Source of the DNA: Halorubellus sp034808145
Lineage (GTDB): Archaea; Halobacteriota; Halobacteria; Halobacteriales; Natrialbaceae
Assembly (NCBI RefSeq): GCF_034808145.1
Contig: NZ_JAXHGM010000014.1
Span: 26,049-90,048, forward strand
Length of the DNA stretch: 64,000 nt
Direction: 5' to 3'
The position numbers were made by a program, and so were the translations under genes. Positions 44,576 through 53,173 of this stretch are shown piece after piece. Numbering within the stretch: position 1 is the stretch's first letter; every line of letters starts with the position of its first letter. A model generated the notes under the pieces. The model was given only the letters and a program-made list of their open reading frames with translations, searched no databases and was not told the DNA's origin.

Positions 44576-45838
44576 CTACCCGACGCGAACCCACTCGCCG
44601 CGGTCGTCGCTGCGTTCGACCGCGTCGAGGACGCGCTGCACGTCGAACGCGCTCGCGACGCTCGGCTCGAACCCGGCCGCGTCTGCGTCCGCACCCCCGC
44701 TGGTCTCCTCGGCGGCGGCGACGCTCGACAGGAACTCGTAGTTCTCGTGGACGAACGTGTGCTCCCAGCCGACGACGTGCCCCGGCGGCCACCAGTGCTC
44801 GACGTACGGGTCGTCCTCCTCGGTGACGAGCACGGTCTCGTAGCCCCGGGAGTCGCCCGCGTGCACTTCGAGTTCGTTCAGCCGTTCGAGCGAGAACCGG
44901 AGGCTCCCGTCGGTCCCGTGGACGGTGATGGTGTGGTCGTTCTTGTGGCCGGCCGCCATCCGGGACGCCTCGAACGTCCCCATCGCGCCGCTCTCGTACG
45001 CGACCTGCGCGCTGAACGCGTCGTCCACGGTGACGGGCTTCGTCTCGACTCCGTCGCCACCGGCCGCTTCGTCGCTCCCGGTCGTTCCGTCGCCGCCGGC
45101 CGCTTCGTCGCTCCCGGTCGTTCCGTCGCCGCCGGCCGCTTCGTCGTCGCCCTCGACGGGACGTTCCTCGACGAACGTCCGCAGGTGGCCGCTGACGCGC
45201 TCGACGTCGCCGACGCGGTCGCCGACGAGGAAGTTCGCGAGGTCTATCGTGTGCGCGCCCAGGTCGCCGAGCGCGCCGCTGCCCGCGAGCTCGGCGTCGT
45301 TCCGCCACGACCAGGGAGCGTCGGGGTCGACGAGCCAGTCCTGGAGGTAACGCCCGCGGACCTGCCGGATGTCGCCGAGTTCCCCGTCGGCAATCAGGTC
45401 GCGTGCGTACTGAACCGCGGGCACGAACCGGTAGTTGAACGCGCAGCCGGCGACCGCGTCGCTCGCGGCGGCGGCGTCCCGGACCGCGCGGGCGCCGTCG
45501 AGCGTCGGCGCGAGGGGCTTCTCGCAGAGGACGTGCGTGCCCGCCTCCAGGGCGGCGACGGTCGGGTCGACGTGCAGGAAGTTCGGGCCGAGGTTGTAGA
45601 AGACGTCCACGTCGTCGACGACGTCGCGCCAGTCGGTCGCGTACCGCGCGAACCCGAGGCGGTCGGTCGCGTCGGCGAGCGCGGTCTCGTCCGTCCCGAC
45701 GAGCACGTCGCGTTCGACCGCGGGAGCGTCCGGGAAGAACATCGGGAGCCGAGCGAGTGCGTTCGCGTGCGCCTTCCCCATGAAACGGTATCCGAGAAAG
45801 CCGACGGAGAGTGAGTCGTTCGAGGACACGTCTGTCAT
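44576..45838 (-). CDS. Gfo/Idh/MocA-family oxidoreductase
   Basis: A 420-aa NAD(P)-dependent oxidoreductase from ATG 45838 (MTDVSSNDSLSVGFLGYRFM; ATG 45850 also possible). The Rossmann part has GFLGYRFMGKAHANALARLP and the conserved EKP motif HVLCEKPLAP. The C-terminal alpha/beta domain has GALGDLGAHTIDLANFLVGD. Between them, residues ~231-264 carry a repeated 12-residue insertion (EAAGGDGTTGSD twice, then EAAGGDG). A sugar or inositol-type substrate is likely for the family, but is not specified. Divergent from the membrane protein at 46019. Confidence 0.88.
   Translation of the reverse strand: MTDVSSNDSLSVGFLGYRFMGKAHANALARLPMFFPDAPAVERDVLVGTDETALADATDRLGFARYATDWRDVVDDVDVFYNLGPNFLHVDPTVAALEAGTHVLCEKPLAPTLDGARAVRDAAAASDAVAGCAFNYRFVPAVQYARDLIADGELGDIRQVRGRYLQDWLVDPDAPWSWRNDAELAGSGALGDLGAHTIDLANFLVGDRVGDVERVSGHLRTFVEERPVEGDDEAAGGDGTTGSDEAAGGDGTTGSDEAAGGDGVETKPVTVDDAFSAQVAYESGAMGTFEASRMAAGHKNDHTITVHGTDGSLRFSLERLNELEVHAGDSRGYETVLVTEEDDPYVEHWWPPGHVVGWEHTFVHENYEFLSSVAAAEETSGGADADAAGFEPSVASAFDVQRVLDAVERSDDRGEWVRVG
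45051..45146. repeat. 36-bp tandem repeat (about 2.7 copies) inside the oxidoreductase gene
   Basis: The unit begins CCGTCGCCRCCGGCCGCTTC and runs 36 bp: 45051-45086, 45087-45122, then 45123-45146 partial. Copies differ at one base or so. Each encodes a 12-residue acidic/glycine-rich element on the minus strand, so copy number can vary without frameshift. Confidence 0.92.
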
Positions 45839-46018
45839 CGGGACGTGCATCCCGAAGAACCTTCGCCGCCGTCGTGGGAGCACGCCGTGGCGCGGACGGG
45901 GACGGCAGCGTGGCGTCGCACGAACGTCCGGTCCGACCCGGTCGTGTTCCGCCCCTGGCAGTGCACGCCGGACGCATCACCGGCGTAACACTTTTGACGT
46001 GCGGGGGGACGTCCCGGT

Positions 46019-46498
46019 ATGTCCACGCACACGACCGCGGACGCCTCGACGCTCGACCACGGACCGACGGCCGTCGTCGGCCGCGCCGCCCTCGTCGGCG
46101 TCCTCGCCGGCCTCGCGTTCGGCGCCCTCGTCCAGTTCCAGCTCGGACGGATGACCGCCATCGGCGCGATGTACACGCTCGGCGACCCCTCGCTCACCGT
46201 CGGCTGGATCGCGCACCTCTTCCACGCCGCACTGTTCGGCGCGTTCTTCGGCGTGCTCGTCGACACCGGCGTCGTCCGCGAGCACGCCACGCGGCTCGCA
46301 CCGGGCGTCGCTCTCGGCGCGGCCTACGCGACCGCGCTCTGGCTCGTCAACATCGGGCTCGTCTGGCCGCTCTGGCTGAACGCGGTCGGGTTCGGCGCCG
46401 ACCTCCCCGTCCCGAACGTCGCCGCGATGCCGCTCGTCGGCCACCTCGTCTGGGGCGTCCTCTTGGGCGCCGGCACCGCCATCGCGCTCTCGCGGTGA
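46019..46498 (+). CDS. Hypothetical membrane protein with four helices
   Basis: A 159-aa protein from ATG 46019 (MSTHTTADASTLDHGPTAVV). Four hydrophobic segments: AALVGVLAGLAFGALVQFQL, AHLFHAALFGAFFGVLVDTG, ALGAAYATALWLVNIGLVWP and LVGHLVWGVLLGAGTAIALS. Conserved His residues within the helices (IAHLFHA, VGHLVWG) are similar to a haloarchaeal membrane domain also found next to sensor kinases, but no kinase is here. Function unknown. Confidence 0.75.
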   Translation: MSTHTTADASTLDHGPTAVVGRAALVGVLAGLAFGALVQFQLGRMTAIGAMYTLGDPSLTVGWIAHLFHAALFGAFFGVLVDTGVVREHATRLAPGVALGAAYATALWLVNIGLVWPLWLNAVGFGADLPVPNVAAMPLVGHLVWGVLLGAGTAIALSR

Positions 46499-46546
46499 CG
46501 ACGCGGCGAACCGAGCAGCGACCGCCGAGAACCGCAGTCGCGAGAA

Positions 46547-47485
46547 TCAGGCGAGCAGTTCGACGAGCAGTGCCTTCTGGACGTGCAGGCGGTTCTCGGC
46601 CTGCTGCCAGACGAGCGACCGGTCGCTCTCGATGGCGGCGTCGGTGACCTCCTCGCCGCGGTTCGCGGGCAGACAGTGCATGAACTGGGCGTCCGCGGCC
46701 TCGAGGACGTCCTCGGTGACGGTCCAGCCGTCGAAGTCATCGCGCTTGCTGTCGTCCTCGCCCATGCTCACCCAGACGTCCGTCTCGACGACGTCGACGT
46801 CGCTGACTGCCGCCTGGAAGTCGCTCGTGACCGTCGGCGCCGGCCCGACGGCGGCGGCGCGCTCGAGCACCGATTCGTCGAGCCCGTGCCCGTCCGGGGT
46901 CGCTATCGTGCAGTCGACGCCCGCCATCGCGCACGCGACCGCGAACGACGCGGCGACGTTGTTCCCGTCACCGACCCACGCGACCGAGACGTCGTCGAAC
47001 CCGTCGAACGTCTCCCTGATGGTGAGGAGGTCCGCGAGCGCCTGACAGGGATGGGCGTCGTCCGTGAGCGCGTTCACGACCGGGACGTCCGCGTACGCCG
47101 CGATGGTCTCGATGGCCGCGTGGTCGAACGTCCGGATGGCCAAGGCGTCCGCGTACCCCGAGAGCGCTCGCGCGGTATCCTTCAGGGGCTCGCCGTGCCC
47201 GAGATGCGTCGCGTCCGGGCCGAGGAACACCGCGTGCCCGCCGAGCTGGGTCATCCCCGTCTCGAAGCTCATGCGCGTTCTGGTGGATGGTTTCTCGAAC
47301 AGCATCCCGAGCGTGTGCTCGGGGAGCTCGCGATGCGGGTTCCCCGCGGCGAGCATGTGCTCGTAGTTCGCGGCGTCCGCGAGGACGTCGTGGAACGTCT
47401 CCACGCTGAGGTCGTCCACGTCGAGGACGTGCTGTGGTTGCTGTGGGTTCGCTGCGGTCGATGGGTCGGACGTCGGTGTGCTCAT
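46547..47485 (-). CDS. argF: Ornithine carbamoyltransferase
   Basis: A 312-aa cytoplasmic enzyme that makes citrulline from ornithine and carbamoyl phosphate. Motifs: carbamoyl-phosphate loop FEKPSTRTRMSFETGM, HPCQ in DDAHPCQALADLL, SMG loop VWVSMGEDDSKRDDF for ornithine, and HCLPANRGEEVTD. ATG 47485. It is the last gene of the arginine cluster, 24 bp after argE. Length is typical. Confidence 0.95.
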   Translation of the reverse strand: MSTPTSDPSTAANPQQPQHVLDVDDLSVETFHDVLADAANYEHMLAAGNPHRELPEHTLGMLFEKPSTRTRMSFETGMTQLGGHAVFLGPDATHLGHGEPLKDTARALSGYADALAIRTFDHAAIETIAAYADVPVVNALTDDAHPCQALADLLTIRETFDGFDDVSVAWVGDGNNVAASFAVACAMAGVDCTIATPDGHGLDESVLERAAAVGPAPTVTSDFQAAVSDVDVVETDVWVSMGEDDSKRDDFDGWTVTEDVLEAADAQFMHCLPANRGEEVTDAAIESDRSLVWQQAENRLHVQKALLVELLA

Positions 47486-47509
47486 TGTGGTTCGTGAGTG
47501 GTGTCGCGG

Positions 47510-48736
47510 TCAGGCGAGGTCGGTCGCGACCGACTCGAGGACCGCGACGGCGCGGTCGTAGTCGGCGAGCGCGAGGTGTTCGTCGGGCGAGTGATCGAGC
47601 GCGGAGTCCCCGGGGCCGTACGTGGCCACGGGGCAGTCCCACGCCGCGTCGTAGAGGTTCGCGTCGGCGGTCCCGGTCTTGCGGAGGAGGCTGGGAGACC
47701 CCCCCGCTCGCCTGATCGCCGTTCGGAACGCCCGCCCGAGTTCGGTCCGGGGGCTCGCGGCGTGGGGCGGGATGGCGTCGCCGAACTCGACGACGCCGCG
47801 GCGCGTCACCGCCTCGACGGTCGCCTCGACGTCGTCCGCGGTGACGCCCGGCGGGATGCGGAACTGGCAGTCAACCTCGGCGGTGACGGCGTTCCCGCCG
47901 GGCTCCGTGCCGGCGTCGACCATCACGGGCTTGACCGTCACCGTCTCGAAGGCCGAGGCGTCCTCGTCGGCGTCCGCGCCGGGGCCGAGCGGACTCGCGA
48001 AGGCGTCCTTGACGTCCTCGACCCACGCGGTCGCGTGCTCGACGGCGTTCGGGTCGGGGAGCGACGAGTGCGCGGCCTCGGTCGCGACCTCGTAGGTCGC
48101 GGCGACGAACCCGCGGTACCCGAGCGTGAGCGCGTCCCAGCCCGAGGGTTCGCCGTTCACGACCGCGTCGGGCGCGTCGCGCTCCGCGACGAGGTGGTGG
48201 GCGCCAGCGCTCGTCGTCTCCTCGCTGACGACGCCGACGAACGACACGCCGGTCTCGACGGCCGCGACCGCCATCGCCGCCAGCGGGCCGGTCGCGTCCA
48301 CGCTCCCGCGACCCCAGAGGACGGCGTCGTCGTCGACGAGCGCGGTGCCGTCCGCCGGGAGCGCGTTCGCGGTGCCGGCCGCGTCGTCGCCAGCGTCGCC
48401 GTCGGCGTCGTTCGCGACCGTCTCCGCGTCGGTGCGGTCAGCGTCGGCGCTCGTGAGGCACGTCGGGACGTCCCCGGGTACCGTGTCGATGTGGCTCGTG
48501 AGGAGCACGGTGTCGTCCGCGGGCGCGCGGACGTTCCCGACGTCGTCCAGCCAGACCTCGCGGCCGTGGGACTCGAAGAACGCCGCGAGGCGCTCCGCGG
48601 CCGCGGCCTCGTCGCCCGACGGCGACGGCGTGGCGACGAGGTCCGCGACGAGTTCGCGCGCTTCGGCCGTCGAGACCTCGGCGGTCGCGGGGGCTGCGGC
48701 GTCCGCGGGCTTCCCGGCGGCCGTCCCATCGGTCAT
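47510..48736 (-). CDS. argE: LysW-ornithine (or LysW-lysine) hydrolase, M20 family
   Basis: A 408-aa metallopeptidase-type deacylase that frees ornithine from the LysW/ArgW carrier. Metal site parts: LLTSHIDTVPGDVP (first His/Asp), WGRGSVDATGPLAAMAVA (bridging Asp) and FVGVVSEETTSAGAHHLV (catalytic Glu). An acidic insertion of ~35 aa (TSADADRTDAETVANDADGD) sits between the first two motifs, which is unusual. Its ATG and the argD stop form TGATG. The name could equally be lysK; the gene context favours arginine. Confidence 0.9.
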   Translation of the reverse strand: MTDGTAAGKPADAAAPATAEVSTAEARELVADLVATPSPSGDEAAAAERLAAFFESHGREVWLDDVGNVRAPADDTVLLTSHIDTVPGDVPTCLTSADADRTDAETVANDADGDAGDDAAGTANALPADGTALVDDDAVLWGRGSVDATGPLAAMAVAAVETGVSFVGVVSEETTSAGAHHLVAERDAPDAVVNGEPSGWDALTLGYRGFVAATYEVATEAAHSSLPDPNAVEHATAWVEDVKDAFASPLGPGADADEDASAFETVTVKPVMVDAGTEPGGNAVTAEVDCQFRIPPGVTADDVEATVEAVTRRGVVEFGDAIPPHAASPRTELGRAFRTAIRRAGGSPSLLRKTGTADANLYDAAWDCPVATYGPGDSALDHSPDEHLALADYDRAVAVLESVATDLA

Positions 48737-49866
48737 CAGGCGGACACCTCCGCCAGCACCGATTCGAGCGCGTCGACGACGTGGTCGGCGTGCGCTTCCG
48801 TCGCGGTCAGCGGCGGGAGCAGGCGGACGACGGTGCGGCCCGCGGGGAGCGCGAGCACGCCCTCCTGGATGGCGAGGCCCTTCAGGAGGCGGTTCGCGCC
48901 GCGCTTCACCTCGACGCCGACCATGAGGCCCTCGCCGCGGACGTCGCGCACGGGGAGGTCCGCCAGGGAGTCACGGAGGTGCGCGCCCACGGTCGCGGCG
49001 TTCTCCGCGAGCGCGTCGTCCTCGACGACGTCGAGCGTCGCCGTCGCCGCCGCGGCGACGAGGGGGTTCCCGGAGAACGTCGAGCCGTGGCTCGCGGCGC
49101 CGTCGGCCACCCAGTCCGCGCACACGGTCGCGCCGAGGGGCAGCCCGCTGGCGAGCCCCTTCGCCGCCGTGAGGATGTCCGGCGTGACGTCCCGCGCCTC
49201 GCACGCCCAGTGCGTGCCGGTGCGGCCGACGCCCGTCTGGATCTCGTCCAAGACGAGCGCCGCGCCCGCCTCGTCCGTGACGTCCTGCGCGGCCTGCAGG
49301 TACCCCTCGGGCGCGGGATGCACGCCACCCTCGCCCTGCACGGGTTCGAGGATGACTGCCGCGGTCTCGTCGTCGACCGCTTCCTGGAGCGCCGAGACGT
49401 CGCCGTAGTCGACGAACTCGACGCCGGGCATCACCGGCTCGTACGGCGCCTTGTACTTCGCCTTCCACGTCGCCGCGAGCGCGCCCATGGTGCGGCCGTG
49501 GAACGCGCGCTTCGCGGCGACGACCTTCTCGCGGCCGGTCGCCGAACGTGCGAACTTCAGCGCCGCCTCGTTCGCCTCCGTCCCCGAGTTGCACAGCCAC
49601 ACGTTGTCGAGGCCGTCGGGCGCGAAGTCCGCGAGGCGCTCGTAGAGCACGTCGCGTGCGGCGTTCCCGTAGCTCGCCTGCGCGTACAGGAGCTCGCCCG
49701 CCTGCGACTGCACGGCGTCGACGACCTCGGGGTGGCAGTGACCGGCGGGCGTGCACGCGTAGCTCGCACCGAAGTCCAGGTACTCGGTCCCGGAACCGTC
49801 GTAGAGGTGCACGTCCTCGCCGCGCTCGATACTGATCGGCTTCTCGTTGAACACGAACCCGCTCAT
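48736..49866 (-). CDS. argD: LysW-glutamate/aminoadipate semialdehyde aminotransferase
   Basis: A 376-aa class-III PLP aminotransferase from ATG 49866 (MSGFVFNEKPISIERGEDVH). PLP-binding features: NSGTEANEAALKFAR, AFHGRTMGALAATWK, ILEPVQGEGGVHPAPEGYLQ, LVLDEIQTGVGRTG and the Schiff-base Lys in DILTAAKGLASGLPLGA. It makes LysW-ornithine from the semialdehyde. ATG overlaps the argB stop by 4 bp; the stop overlaps the argE start. Confidence 0.92.
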   Translation of the reverse strand: MSGFVFNEKPISIERGEDVHLYDGSGTEYLDFGASYACTPAGHCHPEVVDAVQSQAGELLYAQASYGNAARDVLYERLADFAPDGLDNVWLCNSGTEANEAALKFARSATGREKVVAAKRAFHGRTMGALAATWKAKYKAPYEPVMPGVEFVDYGDVSALQEAVDDETAAVILEPVQGEGGVHPAPEGYLQAAQDVTDEAGAALVLDEIQTGVGRTGTHWACEARDVTPDILTAAKGLASGLPLGATVCADWVADGAASHGSTFSGNPLVAAAATATLDVVEDDALAENAATVGAHLRDSLADLPVRDVRGEGLMVGVEVKRGANRLLKGLAIQEGVLALPAGRTVVRLLPPLTATEAHADHVVDALESVLAEVSA

Positions 49867-50729
49867 TGCGCGGACACCTCGGCTTCCGGACCGTCTCCAG
49901 TCTGGAGTGCACTGGGCAGGACGGTCGTCGCGTCGCCGTCGAGCGCACTGGTCACCGGAGCGTCGGCGTTCGCGGTCGCGACGGCGACGCTCGCCGCACC
50001 CCCGTCGAGCGCCTCCTCGGCCGCCATGACCTTCTTCGTCATGAACCCCTCCGCGGCGGCTTCGAGGTCGCTCCAGTCCTCGGCGGTGGCGACCTCGTCG
50101 ATGCGCGTGCTCGCGTCGTCGGGGTCGGCGTAGACGCCCGCGACGTCCGTGAGGACGACGAGGTCCGCGCCGAGCGCACCGGCGATGGCGGCCGCGGCGC
50201 GGTCCGCGTCCGCGTTCACCGGCAGCCACTGGTCGCCGTCCTGCCCCGCCATCGGCACCGTCGCGACGGGCGTGTACCCGCCAGCGAGCAGGGTCTCGAG
50301 CAGGTCCGCGTTCACCTGCTTTATCGTCCCGGAGTGGTCGCCGCGACGGATCTTCTTCTTGCCGTCCTCCTGCACGCGCACCGCGGACTTCCGCGGGCCC
50401 GCGAGGAGCTTGCCGTCGACGCCCGAGAGCCCGACCGCGTCCACGCCCTCGTTGACGAGGCCCGCGGTCAGGTCCGTGTTGAGCTTCCCGGGGAGCACCA
50501 TCTCGAACACCTCCATCGTGCGCTCGTCCGTGAACCGCCCGACGACACCGCCGGGCGTCTCCACGTACTCGGGCTCCTCGCCGAGTTCCTCCAGGGTCTC
50601 GTCGACCGCCGTCGACCCGCCGTGGACGACGACGACGTCCTCGCCGCCCGCCACGAGGGCTGCGACGTCCGCGAGCGCACCGTCGGGGTCGACGGCCCGC
50701 GCACCGCCTATCTTGACCACTACCGTCAT
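49863..50729 (-). CDS. argB: LysW-glutamate/aminoadipate kinase (acetylglutamate-kinase family)
   Basis: A 288-aa amino-acid kinase: VVVKIGGARAVDPDGALADV (phosphate loop), VVVVHGGSTAVDETLEELGE (substrate loop), RFTDERTMEVFEMVLPGKLN, LPVNADADRAAAAIAGALGA and LVVLTDVAGVYADPDD. The R-N-x-A-type substrate motif of NAGK is replaced (RRGDHSGTIKQVN), as in LysZ. The stop precedes argD with an ATGA overlap; a 1-bp gap separates it from argC. Confidence 0.9.
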   Translation of the reverse strand: MTVVVKIGGARAVDPDGALADVAALVAGGEDVVVVHGGSTAVDETLEELGEEPEYVETPGGVVGRFTDERTMEVFEMVLPGKLNTDLTAGLVNEGVDAVGLSGVDGKLLAGPRKSAVRVQEDGKKKIRRGDHSGTIKQVNADLLETLLAGGYTPVATVPMAGQDGDQWLPVNADADRAAAAIAGALGADLVVLTDVAGVYADPDDASTRIDEVATAEDWSDLEAAAEGFMTKKVMAAEEALDGGAASVAVATANADAPVTSALDGDATTVLPSALQTGDGPEAEVSAQ

Positions 50730-50730
50730 C

Positions 50731-51804
50731 TCAGGGACTCCCCACGGGATGCAGGCCCGCGAACTCGAGGCCGGCGGTCTCCTCGAACCCGAGCGCGACG
50801 TTCGCCGCGTGCACCGCCTGCCCCGCCGACCCCTTCACGACGTTGTCGATGGCCGAGAAGACGACGACGCGCTCGTTCGACGGGTCGAGCTCGAACCCGA
50901 CCTCCGCGTGGTTCGTGCCCGCCACCGCCTTCGGCTCCGGGTAGCGGTACGTGCCGGAGCCGCCGGCCTGCAGGCGGACGAACGGTTCGTCCTCGTACTC
51001 CCCGCGGTACGCGCTCCAGAGGTCGCCGTTCGTCACGCGCTCGTCGGGGAACACGTGACAGGTCGCGCTCGCACCGCGGACCATGTCCACGGCGTGGCAC
51101 GTGAACGAGACCGAGGTACCGAGCCACTGCTCGATTTCGGCCTCGTGCCGGTGCCCAGTCGGCGCGTACGGGCGCACGACACCGGAGCGCTCGGCGTGCG
51201 AGGAGGCCGCGCCGCCGCCGGCGCCGCCCTCGCTGGAGCCGACCTTCACGTCCACGACGACGTCCGCGCCGTCGAGGACGCCAGCCTGCGCGAGCGGGTA
51301 GAGGCCGAGGATGGTCGCCGTCGCGTTGCAGCCACCCGAGGCGATGATATCGGCGCCCGCGAGGTTCTCGCGGTTCACCTCGGGGAGCGCGTACTCGGCG
51401 ACGTCGAGCGTCTCGGGACACGCGTGGCCGTCGTACCACTCGTCGTACTGCGCCTCGGTGTCCAGGCGGAAGTCCGCGGAGAGGTCGACGACGAGCTCGG
51501 CGGCGTCCCGGTAGTCGTCGACGTGCTCCATCGTGACGCCGTGGGGCGTCGCCGTGAACAGCACGTCCACGCGCTCGAGGTCGCCGGGCTGACTGAACCG
51601 GAGGTCCGTCCCGCGCAGCGGCGGATGGACGCTCCCCACCGACTTGCCGGCGTACTCGCGCGAGGTGACCTGCGCCAGCTCGAACTCGGGGTGACCCGCG
51701 AGCAGACGGAGGAGTTCACCGCCAGCGAACCCGCTCGCACCGACGATGCTCGCCGACACCGCCTCGCTGTCGACGTCCACGTCGCCCGTGGGCGTGGCAG
51801 CCAT
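50731..51804 (-). CDS. argC: LysW-glutamyl/aminoadipyl phosphate reductase
   Basis: A 357-aa NADPH-dependent reductase from ATG 51804. After a ~18-aa acidic lead come SIVGASGFAGGELLRLLAGH (dinucleotide loop), FTATPHGVTMEH, DLSADFRLD and the active-site Cys in IIASGGCNATATILGLYPLA; the His-containing NPGC-like end reads FTCHAVDMVRGASATCHVFP. This is the ArgC/LysY family. Start codon overlaps the argX stop (TGATG). Confidence 0.93.
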   Translation of the reverse strand: MAATPTGDVDVDSEAVSASIVGASGFAGGELLRLLAGHPEFELAQVTSREYAGKSVGSVHPPLRGTDLRFSQPGDLERVDVLFTATPHGVTMEHVDDYRDAAELVVDLSADFRLDTEAQYDEWYDGHACPETLDVAEYALPEVNRENLAGADIIASGGCNATATILGLYPLAQAGVLDGADVVVDVKVGSSEGGAGGGAASSHAERSGVVRPYAPTGHRHEAEIEQWLGTSVSFTCHAVDMVRGASATCHVFPDERVTNGDLWSAYRGEYEDEPFVRLQAGGSGTYRYPEPKAVAGTNHAEVGFELDPSNERVVVFSAIDNVVKGSAGQAVHAANVALGFEETAGLEFAGLHPVGSP

Positions 51805-52718
51805 CAGTCCGACACCTCCGCAACGGCCTCTGCTTCGGACTCCTCGGCCACCGCAGCCTTCGTCTCGAGCCAGTCGACGACCTCCGCGGGGACGTCGGTC
51901 TCGACGGCCTCGTTCAGCGCCTTGAACTCGACCGTGTGGTTGACCTCGTGGACGGTGTAGTTCCAGTCCGTCTGGTCGCCGTCGGTCTCCATCAGGTCGA
52001 CGCCGAGGAGGCCGCCGCCGACCGCGTCGCTCGCCATCTCCACGAGCTCCACGGCCTCGTCGTCGAGCTCGAACGGTTCGGTGTCCGCGCCCTTCGCGGC
52101 GTTGGTCAGCCAGTGGTCGCCAGAGCGCGCCATCGCCGCGACCGGTTCGCCGTCGACGGCCAGGACGCGGACGTCGCGACCGGGCTTCTCGACGAACTCC
52201 TGGACGTAGAAGACCTTGTGCTCGTAGTGCCCGAGCGTCGCCTTGTGCTCCAAGATGGCTTCGGCGGCGCTCTTCGAGTCGAGCTTCGCCATGAGCCGCC
52301 CCCACGAGCCCATCACGGGCTTGAGGACGCAGGGGTAGCCGAACTCCTCGACGATCTCCATGGCCGCGTCCGTGGTGAACGCCGTCTTCGTCGTCGGCGT
52401 CGGGACGCCCGCAGCCGCGAGCGCGAGCGAGTTCTCGACCTTGTCCGCGCACGTCGACGCCGTCGCCGCCGAGTTCACGACGGGGACGCCGTACTGCTCG
52501 CAGAACTTCGTCGCGTACAGGCTCCGGCTCGTCGCCAGACAGCGGTCGACGACGACGTCCAGGTCGTCGAACGCGTCGGGGGCGTCGGTGAGGTCGAACG
52601 TCTGCTTGCGGACGTCGATCTTCGTGACGTCGTGGCCGCGGTCGCGGAGCTCCGAGAGGAGGAGCTTCTCGTCCTTGCGGATCCGCGAGTAGAGGACGCC
52701 GACGTTCACGTCGTCCAC
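51804..52718 (-). CDS. argX: Glutamate (or aminoadipate)--LysW ligase, ATP-grasp
   Basis: A 304-aa RimK/LysX-type ATP-grasp ligase that joins the amino group of glutamate to the C-terminal Glu of the small carrier. Residues: MDDVNVGVLYSRIRKDEKLL, CADKVENSLALAAAGVPTPT, CVLKPVMGSWGRLMAKLDS (ATP-grasp loop), VQEFVEKPGRDVRVLAVDGE and the metal-binding VHEVNHTVEFKALNEAVETD. The family covers LysX (aminoadipate) and ArgX (glutamate); the full arg gene set and no lysine genes nearby favour ArgX. Confidence 0.92.
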   Translation of the reverse strand: MDDVNVGVLYSRIRKDEKLLLSELRDRGHDVTKIDVRKQTFDLTDAPDAFDDLDVVVDRCLATSRSLYATKFCEQYGVPVVNSAATASTCADKVENSLALAAAGVPTPTTKTAFTTDAAMEIVEEFGYPCVLKPVMGSWGRLMAKLDSKSAAEAILEHKATLGHYEHKVFYVQEFVEKPGRDVRVLAVDGEPVAAMARSGDHWLTNAAKGADTEPFELDDEAVELVEMASDAVGGGLLGVDLMETDGDQTDWNYTVHEVNHTVEFKALNEAVETDVPAEVVDWLETKAAVAEESEAEAVAEVSD

Positions 52719-52797
52719 CCCGTTTCCGCGCGTGTCGTGTCGGTCATCGTCTGGAGCGTGGTGATCTCGGAGTGCGTTGTGGCTGTCGTCGTCACGC

Positions 52798-52962
52798 TCA
52801 CTCCCCCCAGTCCTCTTCCAGCTCGGGGGCCTTCTCGAGGACCGGCGGGGAGACGTCTATCACTTCGAGCTCTGCGCCACAGGTCGTGCAGTCGACGATC
52901 TCTCCGGCTTCCGCGTCGTCGTGCAGCGCCACGTCCGCGCCGCACTCGGTGCATGTCGTCAT
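52798..52962 (-). CDS. argW: Amino-group carrier protein LysW/ArgW
   Basis: A 54-aa carrier from ATG 52962 (MTTCTECGADVALHDDAEAG). A zinc ribbon (CTECG ... CTTCG) is followed by an acidic tail that ends ELEEDWGE, the conserved EDWGE whose last Glu is the attachment point. Substrate intermediates of the arginine route are carried on it through argX, argB, argC, argD and argE. 79 bp upstream of argX. A TATA box at 52990-52997 makes it the likely first gene of a second transcript. Confidence 0.93.
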   Translation of the reverse strand: MTTCTECGADVALHDDAEAGEIVDCTTCGAELEVIDVSPPVLEKAPELEEDWGE

Positions 52963-53173
52963 CGTACACGGTACTCCCGGCCACAAGAACATAAAGCTTC
53001 CGAACTTACCAACTTTCTTAAATTACTTAGAGAGTACTCTAACGGTGTTGAGAAAGCAAAATCCGCCGTCGAATCTGAAACGCATATCAGATTACTGTGA
53101 ATAGTCGCCCCGTGGTGGGGCTGGTGGCAGTCGGCCTCGCACGCCTCGCTCGATAGCCAGCGAACGCACCGCT
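52963..53173. promoter_or_regulatory. AT-rich intergenic island with inverted repeats ahead of argW
   Basis: The gap between argH (stop side) and argW (start side) is strikingly AT-rich for this genome. On the minus strand GCTTTATG (52990-52997) is ~28-30 bp upstream of ATG 52962, fitting a leaderless argW. Farther upstream are TTAGAG-AGTA-CTCTAA (53027-53042) and AATCTGA/TCAGATT (53072-53078 with 53087-53093), both perfect inverted repeats. The first could be a regulator site and the second a terminator of argH or a second operator. Confidence 0.55.

Noticed and set aside
52772..53104. Plus-strand frame whose tail is Lys/Asn/Leu-rich in the AT-rich island
   Set aside because: Most of it is antisense to argW; the odd tail reflects local low GC, and no start or homology supports it.
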